A DNA stretch of 35,972 nt. Source: Deltaproteobacteria bacterium. GTDB lineage: Bacteria > Desulfobacterota > Binatia > Binatales > Binataceae. The notes under the pieces are model-generated. The model was not told the origin of the DNA. It saw nothing but the letters and a program-made list of their open reading frames with translations, and did not search any database. Position numbers and translations under genes: made by a program. The DNA is taken from the NCBI GenBank assembly GCA_003135135.1, contig PLDK01000028.1, forward strand, positions 1-35,972. The letters are read 5' to 3'. Position 1 is the first letter of the stretch; each line of letters begins with the position of its first letter. Of this stretch, positions 18,164-25,653 are shown one piece after another.

Positions 18164-19351
18164 TCAGCTGCGGCCGTCGAGCCCGAACGCGCTGCGCAGA
18201 GTCTCGGCCATATCGACCCGCTCCCACGGGAACAGCCCGTCATGCGGGGTGCGGCCGAAGTGTCCGTAGGCGGCGGTCGGCTGATAGATCGGGCGCTTCA
18301 AGTTCAGCGTCTTGATGATTCCGGCGGGCCGGAAATCGAACAGCTCGCGCAGGGTGGCTGAGAGTTTGTTCTGGGGCACGATGCCGGTGTCGAAGGTATC
18401 GACAAGTATCGAGACCGGCTCGGCGACGCCGATCGCGTAGGCGACCTGGATTTCGCATTTCGTGGCGAGTCCCGCCGCGACAACATTCTTGGCCACGTGA
18501 CGCGCCATGTAGCAGGCCGAGCGATCGACCTTGCTCGGGTCCTTGCCCGAGAACGCGCCGCCGCCGTGACGGCCGTAGCCGCCGTAGGTATCGACGATGA
18601 TTTTGCGCCCGGTGAGTCCGCAATCGCCATGCGGTCCGCCGATGATGAAGCTGCCGGTGGGATTGACGTGATAGACCGTGGCGCGGGTCAGGTACTGTTC
18701 GGGAATGGTCTTCTTGATCAATTGCTCGATGATCGACTCGCGGATTTTTTCGTATTTCACGTCCGGCGAATGCTGCGTCGAGATGACCACCGCCGTCACT
18801 TCCACCGGCCGGCCGTCGGCGTAGCGCACCGTGACCTGGCTCTTGGAGTCGGGACGCAGAAAATCGAGCTGACGGGTTTTGCGCAGCTTGGTCAGATTTT
18901 CCATCAGTCGATGCGCCATCGCGATCGGCAGCGGCATCGCCTCCGGCGTCTCGTCGCACGCGAAACCGAACATCAGGCCCTGATCGCCGGCGCCCTGTTC
19001 CTTGTGCAGCCCCTGTCCCTCGGTCACACCCTGCGAGATATCGGCCGACTGCGGCTCGATCGCGGTCAGCACCGCGCACCGGTTGCCGTCGAAACCGACC
19101 TCGGTGCTGTCGTACCCGATTTCGACCGCGGTCTGCCGCGCGAGTTTCACATAGTCGGGGCGTGCGCGGCTGGTTATCTCGCCGGCGAGCACGATAAGCC
19201 CGGTCTTGGCGAGCGACTCGAGAGCGACGCGCGAGTCGGGGTCCTCGGCGATGAGCGCATCGACCACGGCGTCTGAAATCTGATCGCACATTTTGTCCGG
19301 ATGGCCTTCGGAGACTGACTCGGACGTGAACAGGAAATCCTTAAGCGGCAT
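18164..19351 (-). CDS. metK: S-adenosylmethionine synthetase
   Basis: Makes S-adenosylmethionine from methionine and ATP. The 395-residue protein has [12 protein letters not shown] with the catalytic His, [11 protein letters not shown], the [13 protein letters not shown] segment, and [16 protein letters not shown] for phosphate and metal binding. The start is the ATG at 19351: AAGGAG lies nine bases upstream, whereas a TTG six bases earlier would stand only three bases from it. It heads the metK-ahcY operon. Its leader carries a candidate hairpin at 19473-19508, but I do not see the core of any known SAM or SAH riboswitch. Confidence 0.97.
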   Translation of the reverse strand: MPLKDFLFTSESVSEGHPDKMCDQISDAVVDALIAEDPDSRVALESLAKTGLIVLAGEITSRARPDYVKLARQTAVEIGYDSTEVGFDGNRCAVLTAIEPQSADISQGVTEGQGLHKEQGAGDQGLMFGFACDETPEAMPLPIAMAHRLMENLTKLRKTRQLDFLRPDSKSQVTVRYADGRPVEVTAVVISTQHSPDVKYEKIRESIIEQLIKKTIPEQYLTRATVYHVNPTGSFIIGGPHGDCGLTGRKIIVDTYGGYGRHGGGAFSGKDPSKVDRSACYMARHVAKNVVAAGLATKCEIQVAYAIGVAEPVSILVDTFDTGIVPQNKLSATLRELFDFRPAGIIKTLNLKRPIYQPTAAYGHFGRTPHDGLFPWERVDMAETLRSAFGLDGRS

Positions 19352-19472
19352 TAGCAATTGCTCCTTGAAAAGCGTGTTTTCGGGTGCGCCGTCGCAGACC
19401 GGAATTCAACTTACGCGGGCGGCGCGCGGGACTGAGAAGTTCAATTGAGTTCTATTCCAGAGGGGTCAGCAT

Positions 19473-19508
19473 AGCGCCTGCCGGAAAGTGAAAAAACGGC
19501 AGCGCGCC
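19473..19508 (-). promoter_or_regulatory. candidate hairpin upstream of metK
   Basis: On the minus strand, CTGCCG pairs with CGGCAG across a T-rich 13-base loop, and after one bulged base the stem continues with GCGC/GCGC. It sits about 125 bases before the metK start. It could be part of a leader structure or simply upstream DNA; pairing is seen, function is a guess. Confidence 0.25.
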
Positions 19509-19613
19509 TCAAGATTTTCAGGTAGTGATGGGTATAACTGACCAATCGGACAGAATCAAGATGGCGCGCAGCGGGAACTGTTCGGTTCGCCGCGACGGCT
19601 CGACTCTGCCCGC

Positions 19614-19892
19614 TCATTCCTCGCCGAAGCGCTCGTCGAACAGCGTCTGCACGGCCTTGAGAGCCTCGCGCGCGTCTGCGCCTTCGGCACGGACCTTGAG
19701 CTTGGAGCCCTGCGCCGCCCCCAGCATCATCAGGCTGGTCATGCTCTTGGCGCTGACCAGGTTCTTGCCGCGGCCAATCATCACCTGCGAGGTGAATTTC
19801 GCGGCCGTCTGCGCCAGCGCCGATGCGGCCCGCAGATGAAGTCCGAGCCGGTTCTTGACCTCCACGGTCGCCTCCGCCGCATTCACGAGCAT
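19614..19892 (-). CDS. ptsH: HPr-like phosphocarrier protein
   Basis: HPr passes phosphate from enzyme I to EIIA proteins such as PtsN. The 92-residue protein has the phosphorylation site in NRLGLHLRAAS, with the histidine at about position 19 from the start chosen here. The regulatory serine region AKSMTSLMMLGAAQGSKL is also in place. HLRAA replaces the common HARPA, as in many NPr-like or deltaproteobacterial HPrs. The open frame extends upstream to 20015, into the end of the MFS gene, but family length puts the start at ATG 19892 (or GTG 19886); neither has a clear ribosome site. It follows the transporter gene by 43 bases. The ptsI and mannose EIIA genes often nearby are not here. Confidence 0.88.
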   Translation of the reverse strand: MLVNAAEATVEVKNRLGLHLRAASALAQTAAKFTSQVMIGRGKNLVSAKSMTSLMMLGAAQGSKLKVRAEGADAREALKAVQTLFDERFGEE

Positions 19893-19935
19893 TACGATAA
19901 AGGTATCGCCGGCTTCGGTAAACGACCGCGCGCGA

Positions 19936-21390
19936 TCAATCCGCTTGCGGAACTGTCTGCGCCGTGCGAGCAAGCTCGACGCCGGCGCGGCGCCCGCTGA
20001 CTTCAGCGCCGGCATGATACTCCAGCGGAATGAAAAGCACTGACGACATCAGCGCGAGAACTCCCATGATCAAAAAGGCCGGCGTGAAATCATGCACCGA
20101 CAGATGCCCCGTGCCGTGCGCTTCCATGCTCATGTGCAGCACCATCGCACCCAGCGCCACGCCCAGGCTCAAAAACAGTTGCTGTGCCATGCTCGACAGA
20201 CTGCTCGCGCCGCTCATCATCGAGTTGGACACGTCGGCATAGGCCAGGCTGCCCAGCGCGGTGAATTGAAGCGAGCGGAAGAATCCTCCGGTCAGCAGCG
20301 CAAATATGATGACGTAGTGAGGCGTCGTCGAGCGAAACAGCGCGTAACTCATCATGATGAAAGCGCTGAGCACGCCATTGCCGATCAGCACCGAGCGGAA
20401 ACCCAGGCGCCGGATGATTGGCGTCGCCGCCATCTTCATGAACAATGCACCCGCGGCGCTGGCGAACGTCAGCATTCCCGAGGCGAACGGGGTCAGTCCG
20501 AACACCACCTGCAGCAGCATCGCCAATAAAAACGGCAACGCGCCGATGCCCATCCGAAAAAATCCGCCGCCGATCGTAGCCGCGTTGAAGGTCGGGATTT
20601 TCATCAACCCCAGGTCGATGATCGGATAGTCGATGCGCTTGGCGTGCAGGATGTAGAGCGCCATGCACATGCCGCCGGCGGCCATCACGCACATGATGAT
20701 GCCGGCGGGAAGCACGCCGCGGCCGATCGACTCGAAGCCGAAGACCAGGCCCGCCAGCCCCAGGCCGGTAAGCAGAAAGCCGCGCCAGTCGAGCGGGACG
20801 ATCGCATCCTCGCGGATGTTGGGGATGTACCAGGTGATCAGCGTGATGCCGATCAGGCCGATTGGCACGTTGATGAAGAAAATCCAGCGCCACGAATAAT
20901 AGGTCACGATGAAGCCGCCGATCGGCGGCCCGACCACGGGTCCCAGCACCGCCGGCACGGTCAAATAAGACATCGCGGTTACCAGCTCGGACTTGGCCAC
21001 CGTTTTCAGAACGATCAAACGTCCGACCGGGACCATCATCGCCCCGCCGAAGCCCTGCGCAATACGCGCGGCGACCAGCTGCGGCAGCGATTGCGACACT
21101 CCGCAGAGGATTGAACCGATCGTGAAGATCACGATCGCGGCGCGAAACACCGTGCGCGCGCCGAATCGATCCGCCATCCAGCCGCTGATCGGAATAAAAA
21201 CCGCCAGGCTCAGCAGGTAGGAGGTGATCGCGAGGTTGAGCTTGATCGGATCCTCGCCCAACGACTTGGCCATCACCGGCAGCGCGGTCGAGATGACCGT
21301 CGAGTCGAGCATCTCCATGAACAGCGCGCAGCCGACGATCATCGGCGCCAGAAATTCGAGCGGGGAAATTTTGAACAGCCTCGGACTCAT
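19936..21390 (-). CDS. DHA2-family MFS drug efflux transporter (EmrB/QacA type)
   Basis: A 484-residue, 14-helix proton-driven exporter of the major facilitator superfamily. TM1 has the family LDSTVISTALP with its conserved Asp. The loop after TM2 has motif A, GWMADRFGAR. Motif C occurs as AVLGPVVGPPIGGFI in TM5, which marks antiporters. WRWIFFINVPIG is typical of EmrB. No EmrA-type membrane fusion protein or TetR-family regulator is adjacent, so substrate and regulation are unknown. It is upstream of ptsH in the same direction and 79 bases after the DHH gene. Confidence 0.9.
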   Translation of the reverse strand: MSPRLFKISPLEFLAPMIVGCALFMEMLDSTVISTALPVMAKSLGEDPIKLNLAITSYLLSLAVFIPISGWMADRFGARTVFRAAIVIFTIGSILCGVSQSLPQLVAARIAQGFGGAMMVPVGRLIVLKTVAKSELVTAMSYLTVPAVLGPVVGPPIGGFIVTYYSWRWIFFINVPIGLIGITLITWYIPNIREDAIVPLDWRGFLLTGLGLAGLVFGFESIGRGVLPAGIIMCVMAAGGMCMALYILHAKRIDYPIIDLGLMKIPTFNAATIGGGFFRMGIGALPFLLAMLLQVVFGLTPFASGMLTFASAAGALFMKMAATPIIRRLGFRSVLIGNGVLSAFIMMSYALFRSTTPHYVIIFALLTGGFFRSLQFTALGSLAYADVSNSMMSGASSLSSMAQQLFLSLGVALGAMVLHMSMEAHGTGHLSVHDFTPAFLIMGVLALMSSVLFIPLEYHAGAEVSGRRAGVELARTAQTVPQAD

Positions 21391-21469
21391 CGGACCAGAT
21401 CACACATCGCCGCCAACCACGATATGTAAATCGCCGCACCCGGTAAACGGCCAAGCGCCGGCGCGCGCG

Positions 21470-22516
21470 TCAGTTGCCGTTGCGGCCGGGCGCGCTGCGA
21501 ACCCCGCCATCGTCGGCGTCGCCCTTGATCGCCGCGCTGAACAACTCGCGCAGCCGCGATTCGACTTGCGCATCGTGGGTAGTGCCCTCGCGCCGCCGCC
21601 ATGCCCGCAACGGGATCACCGCTTTGGCCATGTTGCGATGGCCGCCAGCGCTGCCGATATCGGCGAACAGATTCTTCACCGCCTCGCCCGCGTTGTCCCC
21701 GCTCATGCCGTGGTTGCGCACGCTTATCACCAGCTTGCCGCTGAGCTTGCCCGCGACCGCCACCCACGCCACGCCTTCGAATTGCAGGCAGAAGTCCGCC
21801 ATCTGCACGATCAGGTCGTCGCGCTCGACGTGGCCGAGATTGAGCACGACCAGCCGATCCTTGACCACCATCCGTTTCATCGCGCGCGCCAGGATTTGCG
21901 CGAAACTGAGCGGCAGCTCGGGACGATCGATCTGCCGGAGCATACTGTAGTTGGCCAGCGGAACCAGGCGCGTGAACGCTTGCAGGTCGTCGTCGGTCAC
22001 GCGGCGCGACAACGCCAAAGTGTCGCTGCGAATTCCGTAGAGCAGCGCAGTCGCCAGCCGCTCGCTGATTTTTTCGTCGGCCGTGACCAGGTACTCGGTC
22101 ATGATCGTCGCAGTCGCGCCGTATTTCGTACGCACGTCCTCGAACGCAGCGGCGCCGCCGGGGTAGCCGGTATGATGATCGATCACGATATCGGCGCGCG
22201 GAATTTTCTCGCCGAAGTACGGCGGCTGAACATCGACCATCGCAATCTTGTCGAAGGTGCGCAGCTCCTCCGTATCGGCCGGCTGGATTTCGATCTCCAG
22301 CAGATGCTCCATGGTGCGATTTTCCGGCCGCGTCACAGGCTTGAACGCGAACAGCGGCGTGGTCTGCTTGTTGCGCCCGAGCAGCGTCCGCAGCGCCATC
22401 GCGCTCGCCATCCCGTCGGGATCGGGATCGTCCTGCAGCACGATCGCTACGCGATCGCCTTCGCCGACCATCGCGCGCAATTCCTTGAGTTTCTGCCTGG
22501 TGAACGCCTGATCCAT
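21470..22516 (-). CDS. DHH/DHHA1-family phosphoesterase (NrnA/RecJ-like)
   Basis: A 348-residue two-domain phosphoesterase. The DHH domain shows LQDDPDPDGMASA (residues 28-40), VDVQPP at 94-99 and the DHH triplet at 113-115, which together bind the two manganese ions. The C-terminal DHHA1 domain has GSAGGHRNMA at 287-296, the substrate-binding GGGH loop. The family includes oligoribonuclease NrnA, cyclic-di-AMP phosphodiesterases and RecJ; without the extra domains of RecJ or GdpP, a nanoRNase or pAp-phosphatase role is most likely. GSAGGHRN departs slightly from the usual GGGGH. The start is the ATG at 22516; a TTG at 22528 is the alternative. Confidence 0.85.
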   Translation of the reverse strand: MDQAFTRQKLKELRAMVGEGDRVAIVLQDDPDPDGMASAMALRTLLGRNKQTTPLFAFKPVTRPENRTMEHLLEIEIQPADTEELRTFDKIAMVDVQPPYFGEKIPRADIVIDHHTGYPGGAAAFEDVRTKYGATATIMTEYLVTADEKISERLATALLYGIRSDTLALSRRVTDDDLQAFTRLVPLANYSMLRQIDRPELPLSFAQILARAMKRMVVKDRLVVLNLGHVERDDLIVQMADFCLQFEGVAWVAVAGKLSGKLVISVRNHGMSGDNAGEAVKNLFADIGSAGGHRNMAKAVIPLRAWRRREGTTHDAQVESRLRELFSAAIKGDADDGGVRSAPGRNGN

Positions 22517-22747
22517 AAGATGAAACAATCCCGCGCCGCCTGGAGCGGCGACGCGTGTAGTCGTTGGTTTAGCCGCGGACAGCTCGGGTGCGGGCGTTTG
22601 AGGCGCGATCGGCTTGAATAACGGGACCGGCGGTCCGAAAATGCAGGCAGTCGTCCCAATCCTGGCGAGCCGTGGAAGAATTCATGGGTGGTCCCGAAAT
22701 ACCACAGCGCAAAGCGTTGAAGCAATGATATAGAATAACAGCCGTCT

Positions 22748-22999
22748 ATGGATTCCACCGATTCCCATTCCAATAAATATCACTGTGCGATCTGCCGCCG
22801 CGAATTCGCCGAGTGGTTGTTGCGCATATCCGTCGAAGATGCCGGCGGCTTTCGCCAAGAGGCCTTTATCTGCGGCAACTGCGCGGTTAAACTCCGGCTC
22901 GCCTCGGAAAAAAATCGCGACCTGCAGATCGATCCGTGGATACACGAGGCGGTCGCCAGCGTGCTGCGCGGCAAGAATCCCGACAAGCCGGAAAGCTAG
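22748..22999 (+). CDS. small zinc-ribbon protein, unknown function
   Basis: An 83-residue protein with two CxxC knuckles, CAIC (13-16) and CGNC (42-45), spaced as in treble-clef or zinc-ribbon domains. The remainder is a short helical tail (LASEKNRDLQIDPWIHEAVASVL). I do not recognise the family. It lies 30 bases before the class I lysyl-tRNA synthetase gene, which has its own CPNC zinc site, so cotranscription is likely. Upstream is a 219-base divergent gap facing the DHH gene. A nucleic-acid-binding or ribosome-related role is only a guess from size and zinc motif. Confidence 0.65.
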   Translation: MDSTDSHSNKYHCAICRREFAEWLLRISVEDAGGFRQEAFICGNCAVKLRLASEKNRDLQIDPWIHEAVASVLRGKNPDKPES

Positions 23000-23029
23000 C
23001 CGGGCTGGTCTAAGGAAGAAAACTGATCG

Positions 23030-24661
23030 ATGGCGGACGAATCGAGATCCGGCCGTTCGGATAAGTCAGATTCGCAACCCGGCAACGCCGCCGGTGCGGA
23101 ACTATGGCCACGTGAAGAAGCCCGGCGGCTTGCAGAGCGCGTCGCGGCGTACGAGCCCGCTCGTGCGGTAATTTTCCAGAGCGGCTTCGGGCCGTCGGGA
23201 TTGCCGCATCTGGGCACGATGGCGGAAATCCTGCGTCCGTCGTTCGTGCGCAAGGCGTTTTATCTGATCGAGCCGTCACGGCCGTCGCGGCTGATTGTTT
23301 TCATCGACGACCTCGATGGACTCCGCAAGGTGCCGGAGAACGTGCCGAACCGCGAGGACGTCGAGCAGTACCTCGGCATCCCGGTCTCGAAGATCCCCGA
23401 CCCGTTCGGATGCTGCGCGAGCTTTGCCGATCACATGATCGGGCTGCTCGGCGGATTTCTGGCGCCGGTCGAGGTCGAGTACGAACTGATGCGCTCGGCC
23501 GAGATGTATTCGTCGGGGCGCTTCGACGAGGGACTGAAGCTGATCCTCGAGAAGCACGCGGAGATCACCGCGATCATCGCGCCGACGCTGCGCGAGGAAA
23601 ATCGCGCGGGATGGTCGCCGTTCATGCCGATTTGTCCCAACTGCGGGCAAGTCGTCGAGCGAACGGTGTCGGCGTACCACCCCGCGCGCGCATCGATCGA
23701 GTTCGCGTGCGAAAAGAGCGCGGGCGGCAGGCCGGGATGCGGTTTTCGCGGCGAGCAGTCGGTGCTCGGCGGCAAGGCGAAGGTGCAATGGAAGGTCGAT
23801 TGGGCGCTGCGATGGTACGTGCTCAAGGTCGATTACGAATTGTACGGAAAGGATCTCACCGACTCGGCGTGGCTCTCGGGACAAATTATGCGCGTGCTTG
23901 GTGCGCAGCCGCCGCTGGGATTTCCGTTCGAGATGTTTCTCGACGAGGAAGGCCGCAAGGTCTCGAAGTCAGTCGGCCGCGGCGTGACGGTTGACCAGTG
24001 GACGCGCTACGCGCCGATCGAGGTGCTCAAATTTTTCCTGCTGCTCAATCCGCGCCGCGCGCGCAAGCTGTTTCGCGAGGCGATTCCGCAATACGTCGAC
24101 GAATACCTCGACGCGCTGCGCGCCTACGCGGCGGCGTCGGAAGAACAGCGGCGCGAATCGGTGCTCGAATTTGTCATCCAGAGCACCACGCCGAGGCGAT
24201 TCAACTCGGCGCTCAGCTTCGGGCTGATGATGAACGCCGTCGGCGCGCTGGGCACTTCGGATCGCGGCCACATCTGGGATTACCTGGTCCGTTACGACGC
24301 GTCGATCGCGGGCGATGCGGAAACGGAGGCGATGGGCCGGGCGCTGATGGAATGCGCGCTCAATTTCTACCGCGATTTCATCGTGAGGGAGCCCTACACG
24401 CCGTCGGATACGGAACGCACGCAGCTGAAAAGTCTCGCGGCGTATTTGGTTGAAAATCAGGGTGCGAGCGCCGAAGAGATCGAGAAGAAGATTTACGATC
24501 TTGGCCGCGAAAATTACGACAAGCCCGGCAAGATTTTTCCGCTTCTGTATCGATCTATTCTCGGTCAGGAGCGCGGACCGCGCCTGGGCGCGTTCATCCG
24601 GCTTGCCACGCCGGCCCGCATCGTCGAACTGCTCGACGCAACGATCGGGCGTACAGGCTAG
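23030..24661 (+). CDS. lysK: class I lysyl-tRNA synthetase
   Basis: Charges tRNA-Lys with lysine. This is the Rossmann-fold class I enzyme, unrelated in structure to the usual bacterial class II LysRS. The ATP-site HIGH equivalent is PHLGT at residues 59-63 and the KMSKS equivalent is KVSKS at 310-314. A zinc knuckle lies between them (CPNC 202-205 with Cys227 and Cys237). The C-terminal part from about 400 is the helical anticodon-binding region. The form is typical of archaea, alphaproteobacteria and spirochaetes. Whether the genome also has the class II enzyme cannot be told here. The first 20 residues are a polar extension. The caspase-like gene begins 26 bases downstream. Confidence 0.94.
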   Translation: MADESRSGRSDKSDSQPGNAAGAELWPREEARRLAERVAAYEPARAVIFQSGFGPSGLPHLGTMAEILRPSFVRKAFYLIEPSRPSRLIVFIDDLDGLRKVPENVPNREDVEQYLGIPVSKIPDPFGCCASFADHMIGLLGGFLAPVEVEYELMRSAEMYSSGRFDEGLKLILEKHAEITAIIAPTLREENRAGWSPFMPICPNCGQVVERTVSAYHPARASIEFACEKSAGGRPGCGFRGEQSVLGGKAKVQWKVDWALRWYVLKVDYELYGKDLTDSAWLSGQIMRVLGAQPPLGFPFEMFLDEEGRKVSKSVGRGVTVDQWTRYAPIEVLKFFLLLNPRRARKLFREAIPQYVDEYLDALRAYAAASEEQRRESVLEFVIQSTTPRRFNSALSFGLMMNAVGALGTSDRGHIWDYLVRYDASIAGDAETEAMGRALMECALNFYRDFIVREPYTPSDTERTQLKSLAAYLVENQGASAEEIEKKIYDLGRENYDKPGKIFPLLYRSILGQERGPRLGAFIRLATPARIVELLDATIGRTG

Positions 24662-24687
24662 AAGCAAGCCGGTCGACGAAGGGTCTA

Positions 24688-25632
24688 ATGACCGACTCGC
24701 CAAAACGATATTTGATTGCTGCCGGGGTCGAGAACTACAGGCACCTCTCAAACATGGACCTACCCCTTGTTCCGGCAGAACTGGCGCGGATGAGCGGCGC
24801 ACTGGTTCAGCTCGGCTACAAGCGCGTACCGGCCCGCTTAACTCGCAATCCTACCAAGAGAGACTTTGTCGCGAAGCTTCCGAATCATTTGGAAAAAATT
24901 CGAGAAGAGTCGAGCGTCATGTTGGTGTTTTATTTCACCGGGCACGGTCATTTTGACGGAGACCGACATTATTTGCTCTTATCCGACTCGAAGCCCGACG
25001 ACCTGGATGGAACCGCACTGCCCGTCGAAGAACTGGCGCGCATATTGGTAAAGAAGAGACGTTTTGAGCAAAGTCTGATCATTCTCGATGTATGCTATGC
25101 AGGCCGGGGAAACGACGACATTGCCGCTGTATTTCAGCGTCTTAAGGGTGGCTTTTCGGCTTATCTAGGTACTGGGGCATTCCTTCTCGCTTCAGCCAGA
25201 AGTTGGGAACAAGCGTCGCGAGGAACGTTCTCAGACGCATTCGCTCGAGTCATACTGAACCAAGAGGGACAGTGGGGCGGAAAAACCCAACAATTCCTCT
25301 ATCCAGATACAATCGTTGGAGCAGTTAACTCCTTGCTGCCGAGACCATCGCAGCAAGCTGTCCTTACCGCTCTAGATGTTACCGACCACTGCCGGCTGTT
25401 CCCAAATCGTAACTACGACGCGACTATACCTGCGGGCCTCGATCTCGAGAGTCAACGATCGAGAGATTTGGCTGAGCACTGGATCCCACGGGCGCACGGG
25501 ACCGAGCTCTCATCGCGCACCAGCTACTTTACCGGCCGGAGGCAAGCATTGCGAGAAATCGTCTCCTGGCTAACCTCAAAAGACCCGGACGACACTCTAA
25601 GAGTGGTTACCGGCGCTCCTGGCGCGGGATAA
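24688..25632 (+). CDS. caspase-like (C14) protease domain plus broken start of STAND NTPase
   Basis: The first half of a caspase-STAND protein, 314 residues. The caspase fold has the catalytic His86 in VFYFTGHGHF and Cys136 in IILDVCYAGRG, each after a hydrophobic beta strand, and a substrate-site LLASARSWEQASRGTFSDAF segment near 170-190, as in bacterial orthocaspases. A linker (about 230-275) leads to FTGRRQALREIVSWL, the usual entry into a STAND NTPase, and then VVTGAPGAG, the Walker A. The frame stops at TAA 25630-25632, exactly in the place of the Walker A lysine, and continues in the same frame after it. AAGGG stands four bases before the ATG. Codon use (AGA, ATA, CTA, TTA) differs from the neighbours, which suggests transfer. 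Confidence 0.85.
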   Translation: MTDSPKRYLIAAGVENYRHLSNMDLPLVPAELARMSGALVQLGYKRVPARLTRNPTKRDFVAKLPNHLEKIREESSVMLVFYFTGHGHFDGDRHYLLLSDSKPDDLDGTALPVEELARILVKKRRFEQSLIILDVCYAGRGNDDIAAVFQRLKGGFSAYLGTGAFLLASARSWEQASRGTFSDAFARVILNQEGQWGGKTQQFLYPDTIVGAVNSLLPRPSQQAVLTALDVTDHCRLFPNRNYDATIPAGLDLESQRSRDLAEHWIPRAHGTELSSRTSYFTGRRQALREIVSWLTSKDPDDTLRVVTGAPGAG

Positions 25633-25653
25633 TCGGCGGTTCTCGCTCGGATA

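Noticed and set aside
19352-19613. SAM or SAH riboswitch upstream of metK
   Set aside because: A hairpin exists, and GAGGCGCGCTGC recalls the SAH element, but the remaining conserved segments and pseudoknot partner are not found.
22529-22747. Promoter around TATAGAAT before the zinc-ribbon gene
   Set aside because: A -10-like TATAGA is present at 22729, but no -35 match lies at a workable distance (TTGAAG is six bases away).
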